From Acidobacteriota bacterium (GTDB lineage Bacteria > Acidobacteriota > Terriglobia > Acidiferrales > UBA7541), in the NCBI GenBank assembly GCA_003223245.1, contig QHYI01000109.1:89082-153081 (forward strand): a stretch of DNA of 64,000 nt. Direction: 5' to 3'. A program made the translations under genes and the position numbers. Below are positions 9,746-18,520 of this stretch, in pieces. How positions within the stretch are numbered: the first letter of the stretch is position 1; the number at the start of each line of letters is the position of its first letter. Below the pieces are notes generated by a model. That model worked only from the letters and a program-made list of their open reading frames with translations. It was not told where the DNA came from and ran no database searches.

Positions 9746-10873
9746 ATGTCCGTACCTGTCTCGCAAATGTGGACCGTTGCGACGTACGTCCTGAAGCAGA
9801 AGCTGAAAGGACGCAAGCGCTACCCATTTGTGCTGATGCTCGAGCCCTTGTTCCGCTGCAACCTGGCCTGCGCGGGCTGCGGGAAGATTCAATATCCGGC
9901 GCACATCCTGAAAAAGGAATTGTCGCCGGAGGAATGCTTCAAAGCGGTGGAAGAGTGCGGCACGCCGATGGTGTCCATTCCCGGCGGCGAGCCGCTGATG
10001 CATTCGCAAATTGCCAAGATTGTGGAAGGCCTGGTCGCGCGGAAAAAGTACATCTACCTCTGCACCAATGCCCTGCTGCTGAAAGAAAAACTCCATCTTT
10101 TCAAGCCCAGCAAGTACCTGACGTTTTCCGTTCACGTGGATGGCCAGAAAGAGCACCACGATTTCTCCGTTTGCCGCGAGGGCGGCTACGATATGGCCAT
10201 TGCAGGGATCAAGGAAGCGCTAAAGCGCGGTTTCCGCGTAACCACTAATACCACGCTGTTCGACGGCGCAGATCCCAACAGCGTGCGCGCCTTTTTTGAC
10301 GAAATGATGGAAATTGGTGTCGAGGGCATGATGCTTTCGCCCGGCTACTCCTACGATAAGGCGCCAGACCAAAAGCACTTCCTGGGCCGAGCGCGGACGC
10401 GGCGCCTCTTCCGCGCCATCCTCGCAAACCGCAAGAAAAGTTGGAAATTTAACCAATCGCCTCTTTTTCTGGAATTCCTGATGGGCGAGCGCAATTATGC
10501 CTGTACGCCTTGGGGGATGCCCACGTACAACGTGTTTGGCTGGCAGAAACCCTGCTATCTGCTTCAGGACGGCTATACGGATACGTTTCAAGAGTTGTTG
10601 GATTCTACCGCATGGGGAAACTATGGCACGGAGTCCGGCAATGCAAAGTGCGCAAACTGCATGGTGCACAGTGGCTACGAGGCCTCCGCAGTGGACCACA
10701 CGTTCAGTGGCTGGCGCGGGCTGTGGGCGACCGTGAAGGCAAGCCTTTCGACAACGTACAGCGATCCCGATGCTCTGGCCATGTTGAATGAGCCGGTGAA
10801 GCCGGTGCACTCCTACAACCCGCTGGTTCAAATCGAGCCGGGTAAGGGGCAGTTGGAGGAGACCCCCGTATGA
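9746..10873 (+). CDS. hpnH: adenosyl-hopene transferase, radical SAM enzyme HpnH
   Basis: This 375-residue radical SAM protein has the [4Fe-4S] motif CNLACAGC (C38, C42, C45), followed by IPGGEPLMH and a C-terminal Cys-rich region (CTPWGMP, KCANCMVHSGYE). The sequence matches HpnH along its full length. HpnH joins the adenosyl radical to a C30 hopene to make adenosylhopane, the first step of bacteriohopanepolyol side-chain synthesis. No squalene-hopene cyclase or other hpn gene is nearby, so the pathway is split. The stop codon overlaps the next start (ATGA), implying translational coupling. Confidence 0.93.
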   Translation: MSVPVSQMWTVATYVLKQKLKGRKRYPFVLMLEPLFRCNLACAGCGKIQYPAHILKKELSPEECFKAVEECGTPMVSIPGGEPLMHSQIAKIVEGLVARKKYIYLCTNALLLKEKLHLFKPSKYLTFSVHVDGQKEHHDFSVCREGGYDMAIAGIKEALKRGFRVTTNTTLFDGADPNSVRAFFDEMMEIGVEGMMLSPGYSYDKAPDQKHFLGRARTRRLFRAILANRKKSWKFNQSPLFLEFLMGERNYACTPWGMPTYNVFGWQKPCYLLQDGYTDTFQELLDSTAWGNYGTESGNAKCANCMVHSGYEASAVDHTFSGWRGLWATVKASLSTTYSDPDALAMLNEPVKPVHSYNPLVQIEPGKGQLEETPV

Positions 10874-11319
10874 GCGGTCCCCGGCACGCCGACCGGCCCA
10901 GCCACACCGAGGGGTCTTCGCTCGACCCAGACGCGTTGGAGGTTGCGCCGGGAACGCACCACGAAACCGTCGAGGGTTGGGTCCCTCAACTGGCTAGCGA
11001 AGAAGAATTGCATATCGCCTTGGAAAAAGCCTTTGATTATCGCGGCGATGTGACCTTGACACTCAAGGACAATTCTAAAATCGAAGGGTATATCTTTGAT
11101 CGGACTGTAGGGAAATCCCTCAATGACAGCTTCGTGCGGGTGATCCCCAAGGACACCAACCAAAAATTAAGAATTGCTTACGCCAATATTGCGGCACTCT
11201 CTTTCAGCGGCAAGGACACTGCGGCTGGAAAGAGCTGGGAAGCCTGGGTGCGCAAGTATTGGGAAAAGAAGGCCTCCGGCGAAGGGGCTTTGAGCCTAGA
11301 GCCGGAATCCCTGGAATAA
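10870..11319 (+). CDS. conserved small protein coupled to hpnH, Sm-like fold possible
   Basis: This 149-residue protein overlaps the hpnH stop by four bases. The first 45 residues are polar and low in structure. Residues about 55-115 (RGDVTLTLKDNSKIEGYIFD, then VRVIPKDTNQKLRIAYANIA) have the strand-rich pattern of an Sm/SH3-like barrel. The tail is Lys/Trp-rich, then acidic. I do not recognise a named family. Coupling to hpnH suggests a role with the hopanoid enzyme, but nothing in the sequence shows catalysis, and the fold assignment is by eye only. Confidence 0.7.
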   Translation: MSGPRHADRPSHTEGSSLDPDALEVAPGTHHETVEGWVPQLASEEELHIALEKAFDYRGDVTLTLKDNSKIEGYIFDRTVGKSLNDSFVRVIPKDTNQKLRIAYANIAALSFSGKDTAAGKSWEAWVRKYWEKKASGEGALSLEPESLE

Positions 11320-11648
11320 GCCTTGCGTAACGAGTCCAACACCATTCCGCAAAGCGGGAATTACGCCTAACCCTCGCATTTTGCTAGACTTAGTGGGTGT
11401 ATAAAAACTGCACGATCCTGCAGTTCCATGTGGACAAATCCTCCATTTTCTGGTAATGTATTTCCCGCATTTGTTGCTCTTGTATTACCTTTTGACTCGT
11501 TCGAGGGGGCTGCGAGGACAACCTTTGCGGCCTTTTTTACGGGCTGGAGGCAGTCACGGCACTTGGGAAGCCGGAGCGTGAACCGCTTTGCGCAACACCA
11601 GGGACGGACCAAGAGAGGCAAAGCAATTCCAACAACGAGGTAGTGTAA
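11320..11648 (+). promoter_or_regulatory. long 5' leader region of the cold-shock gene
   Basis: No gene is seen in these 329 bases. A small CCGC/GCGG hairpin at about 11345-11358 may end the upstream operon. A TGTATAAA element near 11398-11405 looks like an extended -10. If transcription starts there, the cold-shock mRNA would have a leader of about 240 nt, comparable to the long structured leaders of other cold-shock genes. The RBS GAGG lies eight bases before the GTG start. Confidence 0.35.
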
Positions 11649-11852
11649 GTGAAGGAACAAGGCACAGTGAAGTGGTTCAATGCTTCGAAGGGTTACGGGT
11701 TCATCCAGCGTCAGACTGGCGAAGATGTCTTCGTGCATTTCTCCGCCATTCAAATGGACGGCTACAAATCCCTCAACGAGGGTCAGACGGTGGAATTTGA
11801 GGTGAAGAAGGGCCCGAAGGGCCTTCAGGCGGAGAACGTTACAAGCCTCTAG
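11649..11852 (+). CDS. cold-shock domain protein, CspA family
   Basis: This 67-residue single cold-shock domain starts with GTG. RNP1 (SKGYGFIQ, about 14-21) and RNP2 (DVFVHFSAI, about 27-35) are both intact, preceded by GTVKWFN. These proteins bind single-stranded RNA and DNA and act as RNA chaperones. It is the only intact copy in the window: two decayed cold-shock genes and a tail fragment occur near 54-56.5 kb. It is followed after 92 bp by a small basic protein on the same strand. Confidence 0.95.
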   Translation: MKEQGTVKWFNASKGYGFIQRQTGEDVFVHFSAIQMDGYKSLNEGQTVEFEVKKGPKGLQAENVTSL

Positions 11853-11862
11853 CCTGTTTTAT

Positions 11863-11890
11863 GGGAGTCCTGGCTGCGGCCAGGGCTCCC
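11863..11890 (+). terminator. strong hairpin after the cold-shock gene
   Basis: GGGAGTCCTGGC at 11863-11874 pairs with GCCAGGGCTCCC at 11879-11890 across a four-base loop, giving 12 pairs including one G-U. No T-run follows, so it is not a textbook intrinsic terminator. It may pause polymerase or protect the short mRNA 3' end. Confidence 0.45.
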
Positions 11891-11944
11891 GCTCCAAAAA
11901 GGTTCGAATCAAGAGTTCAAAGCAAAGTGGTCAAGGAGGATGTT

Positions 11945-12202
11945 GTGCAAGTAATGCAGGAAGGCCAGACGATCAAACATGAAGTATATGGCTTGGGAAT
12001 CGTGACCGCTTCCGATACGGAGCGCACTGCCGTGGATTTTGACGATCATGGCCCCAAGCTGTTTGTTACCAGCATCATGACCGCCGAATTGATCGGCGAA
12101 GCCCCCGCCACTCCACCCAAAACGAAGCGCCGCCGCAAAGCCTCCGCTGCTGCCAAGGCTGCCAAGAAAGCGGCAGCGGCTGCTGCCGCCAGCCGTTCCT
12201 GA
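11945..12202 (+). CDS. small Tudor/SH3-like protein with Lys/Ala-rich tail
   Basis: This 85-residue protein starts with GTG, chosen because AGGAGG lies five bases upstream; the open frame extends 28 codons further 5' without a good site. Residues 5-45 (EGQTIKHEVYGLGIVTAS, then TAVDFDDHGPKLFV) resemble the small barrel that ends UvrD/PcrA helicases, which contacts RNA polymerase. Residues 50-85 are Lys/Arg/Ala-rich (KTKRRRK, AAKAAKKAAAAAAA), like a histone-H1-type DNA-binding tail. A nucleic-acid or RNA-polymerase-associated role is inferred. It lies just downstream of the cold-shock gene and may share its transcript. Confidence 0.75.
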   Translation: MQVMQEGQTIKHEVYGLGIVTASDTERTAVDFDDHGPKLFVTSIMTAELIGEAPATPPKTKRRRKASAAAKAAKKAAAAAAASRS

Positions 12203-12311
12203 ATTTCTCACCTCGAAGTTGCAACACTTCCTTGCGCGAATTCAGCGCAGAGGTGTGTTCTGACAGCGTTTATTCCAAAAGCCGCGTTGCTGTGGTAGGT
12301 TTTGGAGCCGC

Positions 12312-12536
12312 ATGAAGCGCTTGGTGATGGTCCTCGGCATCCTCTTGCTGGTCTGTGGTGTTGTGGGCTTGGTGCACCCTCGCTTCAGCTATCACAGGCA
12401 AGAAGAAGTGGCCAAGGTCGGACCATTTAAGGCCACCATGGATGAAGAAAAGATCGTGCAAATTCCCGCCATGCTTTCCATTGCCTTTCTCGTTTCCGGG
12501 ATAGGCCTGGTTCTGATCGGTCCGCAGATCAAGTAG
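12312..12536 (+). CDS. small two-helix membrane protein
   Basis: This 74-residue protein has TM segments at about 4-22 and 50-68, separated by a polar loop (HPRFSYHRQEEVAKVGPFKA). It resembles DUF3185-type small inner-membrane proteins, but I cannot name its role. GGAG lies a few bases upstream of the ATG. It stands alone between the small Tudor-like gene and convergent lipA. Confidence 0.75.
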   Translation: MKRLVMVLGILLLVCGVVGLVHPRFSYHRQEEVAKVGPFKATMDEEKIVQIPAMLSIAFLVSGIGLVLIGPQIK

Positions 12537-12798
12537 AAAAAGAGGGTTTTGACAGCGTGATTCCAACTGTCGTGCGCAGCGGCCGCGCCGTGCCGTTCAC
12601 GGAGTGGTCCACCGCCGCACCAAAATGAACTGGGCCCATGCCACCCGCAGTGCGCATGTTGCTTTTTGATAATCCGCAATCGGCCACGAAGCCACCAACG
12701 GCGTTTTCTCAAGCTTTGATTCGCAGGGGTCATAGGATCAGAGGGCTTGGTATTTCTCAAAGCCGCTGAACGCGCAAAGCAGGGGAGGAATCCAAGTG

Positions 12799-13719
12799 CT
12801 ATTTTATTGCAGCTTCCGCTTGGTCGAAGGCGTGATAGGAAGAGCGGACCAGTGGGCCGGACTCCACGTGCTTGAAGCCCATAGCTTCGCCGAGGGTTTT
12901 ATACTCCGCGAACTCGTCGGGATGAACGTAGCGCACGACCGGCAGATGTTCGCGGGTGGGCTGGAGGTATTGCCCCAGCGTCAGGATGTTGGTGCCCTGC
13001 GCCGCGAGCTCTTCCATGGTAGCCAGCACTTCCTCTTTCTTCTCGCCCAAACCCAGCATCATTCCGGTTTTCGTGGAAATCTCAGGATGCGTTTCCTTCG
13101 AGCGCCGCAATAGTTCCAAGGACCTCTCGTAAACGGCACCTTTGCGCACACGGCGGTAGAGGCGGGGCACCGTCTCGGTATTGTGGTTCAGAACATCCGG
13201 CTTGGCCTCGAGCACGATATCGAGCGCGTTCCGATCACCCCGGAAATCCGGAATCAAGACTTCCACCTTGCAGCCGGGCACGCGATTGCGAATCTCTTCG
13301 ATGGTGCGGGCGAAAATGTGCGCGCCCCCGTCGGGCTGATCGTCGCGATTGACGCTGGTGACGACGGCATAGCGCAAGCCCATCTTGGCCACGGCGTCCG
13401 CCACGCGGTAGGGCTCATCTTCGTCAGGCGGGCCGACAGGCCTGCCTGAGGGCACCGCACAAAAGCCGCACGCCCGGGTGCAAATATCTCCCAGAATCAT
13501 GAAGGTAGCCGCGCCATGTTCCCAGCATTCGCCCATGTTCGGGCAGCGCGCACTTTCGCACACGGTATGCAGATCGAGCGTCCGCATCAGGCGCTTCAGG
13601 TCTTGGAAACGCTCTCCGCCAAAGAACTTCACGCGCAGCCAGGCGGGCCGTGGATGAACCTCTGGCGGCGGCACCGCTGGCACCACGGAATTGGACAGGA
13701 TGTGAAAGGGGGAGGCCAT
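12799..13719 (-). CDS. lipA: lipoyl synthase
   Basis: This 306-residue radical SAM enzyme inserts two sulfurs into protein-bound octanoate to make lipoate, the cofactor of 2-oxo-acid dehydrogenases such as the SucA complex. Both clusters are complete: auxiliary C54, C59, C65 ([12 protein letters not shown]) and radical-SAM C80, C84, C87 (CTRACGFC). The RSSY motif at 292-295 supplies the serine ligand of the auxiliary cluster. No lipB is adjacent. The first 11 codons and the bases just upstream recur as an imperfect copy 4.4 kb away (see repeats). Confidence 0.96.
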   Translation of the reverse strand: MASPFHILSNSVVPAVPPPEVHPRPAWLRVKFFGGERFQDLKRLMRTLDLHTVCESARCPNMGECWEHGAATFMILGDICTRACGFCAVPSGRPVGPPDEDEPYRVADAVAKMGLRYAVVTSVNRDDQPDGGAHIFARTIEEIRNRVPGCKVEVLIPDFRGDRNALDIVLEAKPDVLNHNTETVPRLYRRVRKGAVYERSLELLRRSKETHPEISTKTGMMLGLGEKKEEVLATMEELAAQGTNILTLGQYLQPTREHLPVVRYVHPDEFAEYKTLGEAMGFKHVESGPLVRSSYHAFDQAEAAIK

Positions 13720-13726
13720 GGAGTCC
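13687..13726. repeat. 40-bp repeat, copy 1 (lipA 5' end)
   Basis: This stretch covers the first 11 codons of lipA (on the minus strand) and seven bases upstream. It matches 18124-18163 at 37 of 40 positions in the same orientation, with weaker similarity extending about ten bases further to the left. The two copies bracket the TonB-dependent receptor gene. Confidence 0.85.
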
Positions 13727-13733
13727 TTATGAA

Positions 13734-14112
13734 CTTCGTATTTTACGCGTATCTAAAGCAGGCTACAAACCGCAGAGCGGAGTGCGACAATGACTCAGTC
13801 TCCTTAAACTTGTCTCCGTAGCTGATAACCGCCGGGCGAATTCGGTCGATTTTGGGCCTATTGGGGTTCACGAGAGAAAGATGGATCGAGAAGATATCTG
13901 CAAGCGGGATGTTATATAATATTCTCCCACCCCCGAGGCAGCTGCGAGGTTGCCTCTACGCAACCGCGCGACTCTTCGGAACCGCCGAATCAATCAGGGC
14001 AGGACTCTACCTCGCTACACGGCGACAAATGCCAACATCGCATGGCAATCAGTGATTTCGGGCTTCGCTCGTTTCCGAGGCTTCGAATCGGCGTGGCATA
14101 AGGGGGAATGCG
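13734..14112 (+). promoter_or_regulatory. upstream region of the TonB-dependent receptor
   Basis: No gene is seen here. TATAAT at 13915-13920 in an AT-rich run is a perfect -10 hexamer, about 193 bases before the receptor ATG. No good -35 is visible 16-18 bases upstream. AGGGGGAA lies just before the ATG and may be the ribosome binding site. Otherwise this divergent lipA/receptor intergenic region shows no recognisable operator. Confidence 0.4.
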
Positions 14113-17100
14113 ATGAGCAAGCGTGAATGCAAAGAAGACCCAGCGACTCTGAATTCTTTCTTCAATAAAATCCTGCTCTTACTATGTCTGTTTCCGTTTG
14201 CGCTTACTGCTACGGCGCAAACGTTGACGACTGGGCAAGTTCTCGGCAGGCTGGAAGACCCGACCGGTGCCTCCGTCCCGAAGGCGAAAATCGAGCTCCG
14301 TGACACGGCCACCGGATCTGTGCGTGTTACCACGACCGACGACGACGGTGAGTACGCCTTTTTACAAGTCACACCGGGGACGTACTCGGTGACCGCGACT
14401 GCCGCAGGGTTCGCACAGGCGGTTGTCTCGCCGGTGACGGTTGTGGTCGGCAAGAGCACCACAATCAATCTCGACTTGAAGCTCGGGAAATCCACAGAGG
14501 TAGTCGAGGTGCACTCGACGCCGGGGGCCGACCTGCAGACGGTGGACTCCACGGTCGGAAATGTCGTAGTCAGTAACGAGCTTCTGGCGTTGCCGACCAT
14601 CGAGCGGAGCACCACTAGCCTACTGCTTCTGCAACCGTTAGCCATGCCGGAACAATCCACATCGCAAGCCAGCCGCTTCGGCGGCCAGGTAGCTGGCGCC
14701 CGTAGCGACCAGAATTCTTTTCTCCTGGATGGCGGGGAGATCACCGACCCAACTTCCGGAAACACCGATTACTGGAAGGCGTTTAGTGGGAGCCCGGAAG
14801 GTGCCATTCCGACACCGGTAGAAAGCATCCAGGAGTTCAACTTAGAAACCAACAACCCCAGCGGCCCATTGAGCCTGGGGGGCGGGGCGCACGTCGTGCT
14901 TGTTACCAAGCGTGGTACGGACACCTACCACGGTTCCCTCTACGAGTATTACCGCGGGGCGGCGCTGAACGCCAATCGCTGGGACGCCAATCGCATCGGC
15001 CAAGCGCGCCCCAACATCGTGGACAACCGCTTCGGCTTCAGCTTTGGCGGGCACGCCTTACCGCACGCAGGGAAATCGTACTTCTATGTGAATTATGAGG
15101 GGCGGCGCCGACGCGATGCCGTGCTCATAAGCCGATTGGTACCCACGTCGACAATGCGCCAGGGCATGCTCCGTTTCAAAGACCTCGCTGGAAACACGGT
15201 CAGCTATTCCCTGCAGCCTGGCAATGTTTCCAGCCTTTGCGGTGCGACAGGCACAGCTTCCTGCGATCCACGCAACCTGGGCATGGCGCCAGCCATTGGC
15301 CAGCTATGGGCCATGATGCCGCCAGGGAACGACACCGCGCAGGGGGATGGCTTGAATACCATTGGGTTTTCCGGTTTCGCGAAGTTCCCGCTCAACACAG
15401 ACCTGGGCGTGATCCGTGTGGACCACACCTTCAATCCAAAGTTGCAATGGACGGCGAGCTACCGCCATTACACCGAAGACGCCGGAATCCCTCGCCAAGT
15501 AGACATTGGAGGAATTGTTGGAAATGATGTGCCTGGCATCCCGAAGATTCTTTCCACCATCCCGCGCCAACCACGCTATCTCGTGACCGGCGTGACATCG
15601 AACTTTACCCAGGCCCTCACCAATGATGTCCATCTGAGCTGGCTGAGAGATTACTGGCAATGGATCGACTTACCCCCCTTTGCCCAATTACCTTCCGTCA
15701 CTCCGGCCGCCTTGGTGCCGGGTGGGGACAACGTGAACACGCAGCTGATCCCCGTGAACTTCGATACGCAGAATGCCCGCACGCGTTTGTGGAACTCCCA
15801 CGGCTTGGACCTGCGCGACGACGCCAGCTGGATCGTCAGTAAGCACCTGCTGCGCTTTGGTGGGTCCTTCAAACATACCTGGGCCTACTTCCAGCGCAAC
15901 GACGGGCAGCAGAACAACCAGACCACGCTGCAATACTTCCTGGGGACCGTGAGCAACCTCGGCGGCCTCACCATCCCGGCCTCGTCCCGCCCGCCAACCT
16001 GCACCGCAGCCGTCACGACGAACTGCTTGCCCACCAATCAGACGGCGAACTGGAACAACCTCTACGCGCAAGTTCTGGGCTTGGTGGATTCGGCGAGTAT
16101 CCTACGCGCGCGCGATGCAGGACTTAATCTTCTGCCCACCGGTACCGACTTGAAGGAAACCGTCCGCTATGATCAGTCGACCCTTTACGTGGACGACAGC
16201 TGGCGTCTCGGCTCTGCATTTACCCTGAGCTACGGCCTTGCTTGGGAGGCGAGCATCCCTCCCGTGGAGGACAGCGGGAAATTCATGATGGCGGTGGACT
16301 CGAGCGGTAACCTCATTTCCCCAAGAGCTTACCTGGAACAGCGCCGCCAGGCAGCTCTGGCTGGGCAGATTTTCAATCCGCCAGTTGGATTTGTCCCCAT
16401 CGGTAAGACCGGGCGAAAATATCCCTTCGATTTTGTTAAAGAGAATTTCTCGCCGCGCGTTTCTGTGGCTTGGCAGCCTAATTTCGATTCCGGAATCTTG
16501 GGAATGCTTTTTGGAAAGGGCAAAACGGTATTTCGCGGCGGCTATAGGCACTTCTATGATCGCCTCAATGGCGTGCAGACCGCGGTCGATCCCCTGCAAG
16601 CGGTGGGCTTTGGCCAGGCGCTCTTGTGTCAGGGGCCGGGGCTAAACGCGGCGACCAGTGTAGATTGCCGAGGGAGTGGTGGCGTCAATCCCTCCACCGC
16701 CTTCCGTATCGGCATCGATGGAGGCACCATTACCCTGCCGGCGCTGGCCCCCGCGCTTGCCACACCAGTAGTGCCAGGTACTACGAGCAGCGTCCCTCCA
16801 GCCGGCGCCAACACACCCTTCGTGCCCAACTCTTTCTTGCAAGATCCGCAGTGGCGGCCCGGCGCCCACGATCAATGGGATTTCACAATGCAACGGGAAG
16901 TGCCGGGTAACGGCAGAGTGGAGGTCGGGTATGTGGGTCATACGGCACACAACATCTACATGGGCATCGACCTTAACCAGGTACCGTTCTTCATGACGGC
17001 CGGGAGACAGACTTTTGCGGCGGCCTTCGATGCTGTGGCACAGGCGCTGAGAACAGGGTCTAACGTCACGCCCCAACCCTTCTTTGAAACTGCGCTGGCC

Positions 17101-18072
17101 GGGAGCACCAAGTTCTGCGGGGGAACCTTCACCAGTTGTACCGCCGGAGTGGTGAACAGTTTCTCGTCCGCCTTTACGAACCAGCAAGTGCGAACCGTGT
17201 TCAATGGTATTCAATCAGCATTTCAGCTCGGTCCGGCCACGCAGGCGGCGACGCAGTTCACGAACTTCTTCTTTTGGTCAAGTCTGGCCCGGTCGAACTA
17301 CAACGCTGGGTTTGTGTCCTACCGAGTCCGCGCGTATCACGGTCTCACGCTAGACGCGAACCTTACCTACGGACATAGCCTCGACAATACGGGCGTCAAT
17401 CAGGATACGGACCGGGCATTCTCCAACAGCTACAATCCGAATTACGACTATGGCACGTCCGTGTTTGACCGCAAATTCGTGTTTACCGCGCTCGGCGTCT
17501 GGGAAGTTCCGTGGCATTCGCGGACGGGATGGCTCAACCGGGTAGTCGGGGGTTGGCAGTTGGCGCCTATCGTCAGCATCAACAGCGGATTGCCGCTGCG
17601 CGTGCTGGATGGTTCGGGACAGGAATTCGGTCAAACCAGCTTGGGCGAAGTTTCGGAAGCCATCCGCACGGGTTCCGGATACACGGCGGCTGGCCGCAAC
17701 AATGTGACCACGACTACTGGCTGCGGTTCCAGCGCCAACCCGGCCACAGGCGGGACTGGCCTTAACATCTTTGCTAATCCAGCGGCTGTTTGCGCCCTCT
17801 TTCGTCCCATCCAACTCAGCATAGACACGACTTCGCGTGGCGGCACGCTGCGAGGTCTCGGGTCGTGGAACGTGGATTTGAGCTTCATGAAGAAAATCCA
17901 ACTAACAGAGAAGTTCAGGTTTACGTTCTCCTCAGAGTTCTTCAACCTGTTTAACCACGTGAATTTCCTGGATCCCGCGGCGAACCTGCAGAACCCGCAA
18001 ACGTTTGGCGTGCTCACGACCCAAGCAAACGATCCTCGTCAAATCCAGCTCGGCTTACGTGTCGACTTCTAG
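14113..18072 (+). CDS. Oar-like TonB-dependent outer-membrane receptor
   Basis: This 1,319-residue protein has a signal peptide (hydrophobic core about 20-34, ending TATAQT). A carboxypeptidase-regulatory/CnaB-like domain occupies about 40-125 (GRLEDPTGASVPKAKIEL; DGEYAFLQVTPGTYSV). A plug region follows (residues near 150-270, including SFLLDGGEITDPTSGN), then a long barrel ending in the terminal Phe (LGLRVDF) used for outer-membrane insertion. This architecture is expanded in Acidobacteriota, where substrates are mostly unknown and often presumed to be glycans or peptides. No TonB/ExbB genes or SusD partner are adjacent. A lipA 5' remnant lies immediately downstream. Confidence 0.92.
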   Translation: MSKRECKEDPATLNSFFNKILLLLCLFPFALTATAQTLTTGQVLGRLEDPTGASVPKAKIELRDTATGSVRVTTTDDDGEYAFLQVTPGTYSVTATAAGFAQAVVSPVTVVVGKSTTINLDLKLGKSTEVVEVHSTPGADLQTVDSTVGNVVVSNELLALPTIERSTTSLLLLQPLAMPEQSTSQASRFGGQVAGARSDQNSFLLDGGEITDPTSGNTDYWKAFSGSPEGAIPTPVESIQEFNLETNNPSGPLSLGGGAHVVLVTKRGTDTYHGSLYEYYRGAALNANRWDANRIGQARPNIVDNRFGFSFGGHALPHAGKSYFYVNYEGRRRRDAVLISRLVPTSTMRQGMLRFKDLAGNTVSYSLQPGNVSSLCGATGTASCDPRNLGMAPAIGQLWAMMPPGNDTAQGDGLNTIGFSGFAKFPLNTDLGVIRVDHTFNPKLQWTASYRHYTEDAGIPRQVDIGGIVGNDVPGIPKILSTIPRQPRYLVTGVTSNFTQALTNDVHLSWLRDYWQWIDLPPFAQLPSVTPAALVPGGDNVNTQLIPVNFDTQNARTRLWNSHGLDLRDDASWIVSKHLLRFGGSFKHTWAYFQRNDGQQNNQTTLQYFLGTVSNLGGLTIPASSRPPTCTAAVTTNCLPTNQTANWNNLYAQVLGLVDSASILRARDAGLNLLPTGTDLKETVRYDQSTLYVDDSWRLGSAFTLSYGLAWEASIPPVEDSGKFMMAVDSSGNLISPRAYLEQRRQAALAGQIFNPPVGFVPIGKTGRKYPFDFVKENFSPRVSVAWQPNFDSGILGMLFGKGKTVFRGGYRHFYDRLNGVQTAVDPLQAVGFGQALLCQGPGLNAATSVDCRGSGGVNPSTAFRIGIDGGTITLPALAPALATPVVPGTTSSVPPAGANTPFVPNSFLQDPQWRPGAHDQWDFTMQREVPGNGRVEVGYVGHTAHNIYMGIDLNQVPFFMTAGRQTFAAAFDAVAQALRTGSNVTPQPFFETALAGSTKFCGGTFTSCTAGVVNSFSSAFTNQQVRTVFNGIQSAFQLGPATQAATQFTNFFFWSSLARSNYNAGFVSYRVRAYHGLTLDANLTYGHSLDNTGVNQDTDRAFSNSYNPNYDYGTSVFDRKFVFTALGVWEVPWHSRTGWLNRVVGGWQLAPIVSINSGLPLRVLDGSGQEFGQTSLGEVSEAIRTGSGYTAAGRNNVTTTTGCGSSANPATGGTGLNIFANPAAVCALFRPIQLSIDTTSRGGTLRGLGSWNVDLSFMKKIQLTEKFRFTFSSEFFNLFNHVNFLDPAANLQNPQTFGVLTTQANDPRQIQLGLRVDF

Positions 18073-18123
18073 GAAACGGCGAGTTCCACGAACCGGTTAC
18101 CAAAGGGCGACCAAAGGCGCCGG

Positions 18124-18163
18124 GGAATTGGATAGGATGTGAAAGGGCGAGGACATGGAGTCC
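18124..18163. repeat. 40-bp repeat, copy 2 (lipA N-terminal remnant)
   Basis: On the minus strand this reads [19 protein letters not shown] then stop, against [11 protein letters not shown] at the start of lipA. The start codon and frame are therefore preserved for 11 codons before similarity is lost. It is a remnant of a lipA 5' end, 51 bp beyond the receptor stop codon. Confidence 0.8.
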
Positions 18164-18233
18164 GGTGCTCTGAGGGTGGGTCACTTTCCGGGCAGGCGGC
18201 TATTCGGGTAATTGCTCTTGTACAAGCTGGGGA

Positions 18234-18488
18234 TTATGAATGCAACGTGACGGGTTGCTCGTTCCGCCTCGTGCGGAGGCGGATTGCTCGGAAGAGCAAA
18301 TAGGTGAGAAGGGCGATAGATGCGCAGATCAGCGTGATGATCCATGGATTGCTGAATGTCGAGTCTGTCGGGAATTGCCACCCGGGAGAGTGCCACCCGG
18401 GCGATTGCGTCTTCGGCGGGTTCAGCTGATGGGCTCTCGAGTTTGCGATTTTTATTTCAATTGTTGATGAATCGCCAAGTCGCGCATG
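18234..18488 (-). pseudogene. C-terminal membrane-anchor fragment without a start codon
   Basis: The minus strand is open for 85 codons but has no usable start. It reads a proline-rich stretch (LNPPKTQSPGWHSPGWQFP), then one transmembrane helix (NPWIITLICASIALLTYLLF) and a basic tail (RAIRLRTRRNEQ) before the stop. This is the layout of a C-terminal membrane anchor whose main domain is missing. A ten-base direct repeat (GCCACCCGGG twice) lies in the proline-rich part. I do not know the parent family. Confidence 0.4.
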
Positions 18489-18520
18489 CTAACCGGAAAA
18501 TGCCCCGTCGCCGCAAGGGG

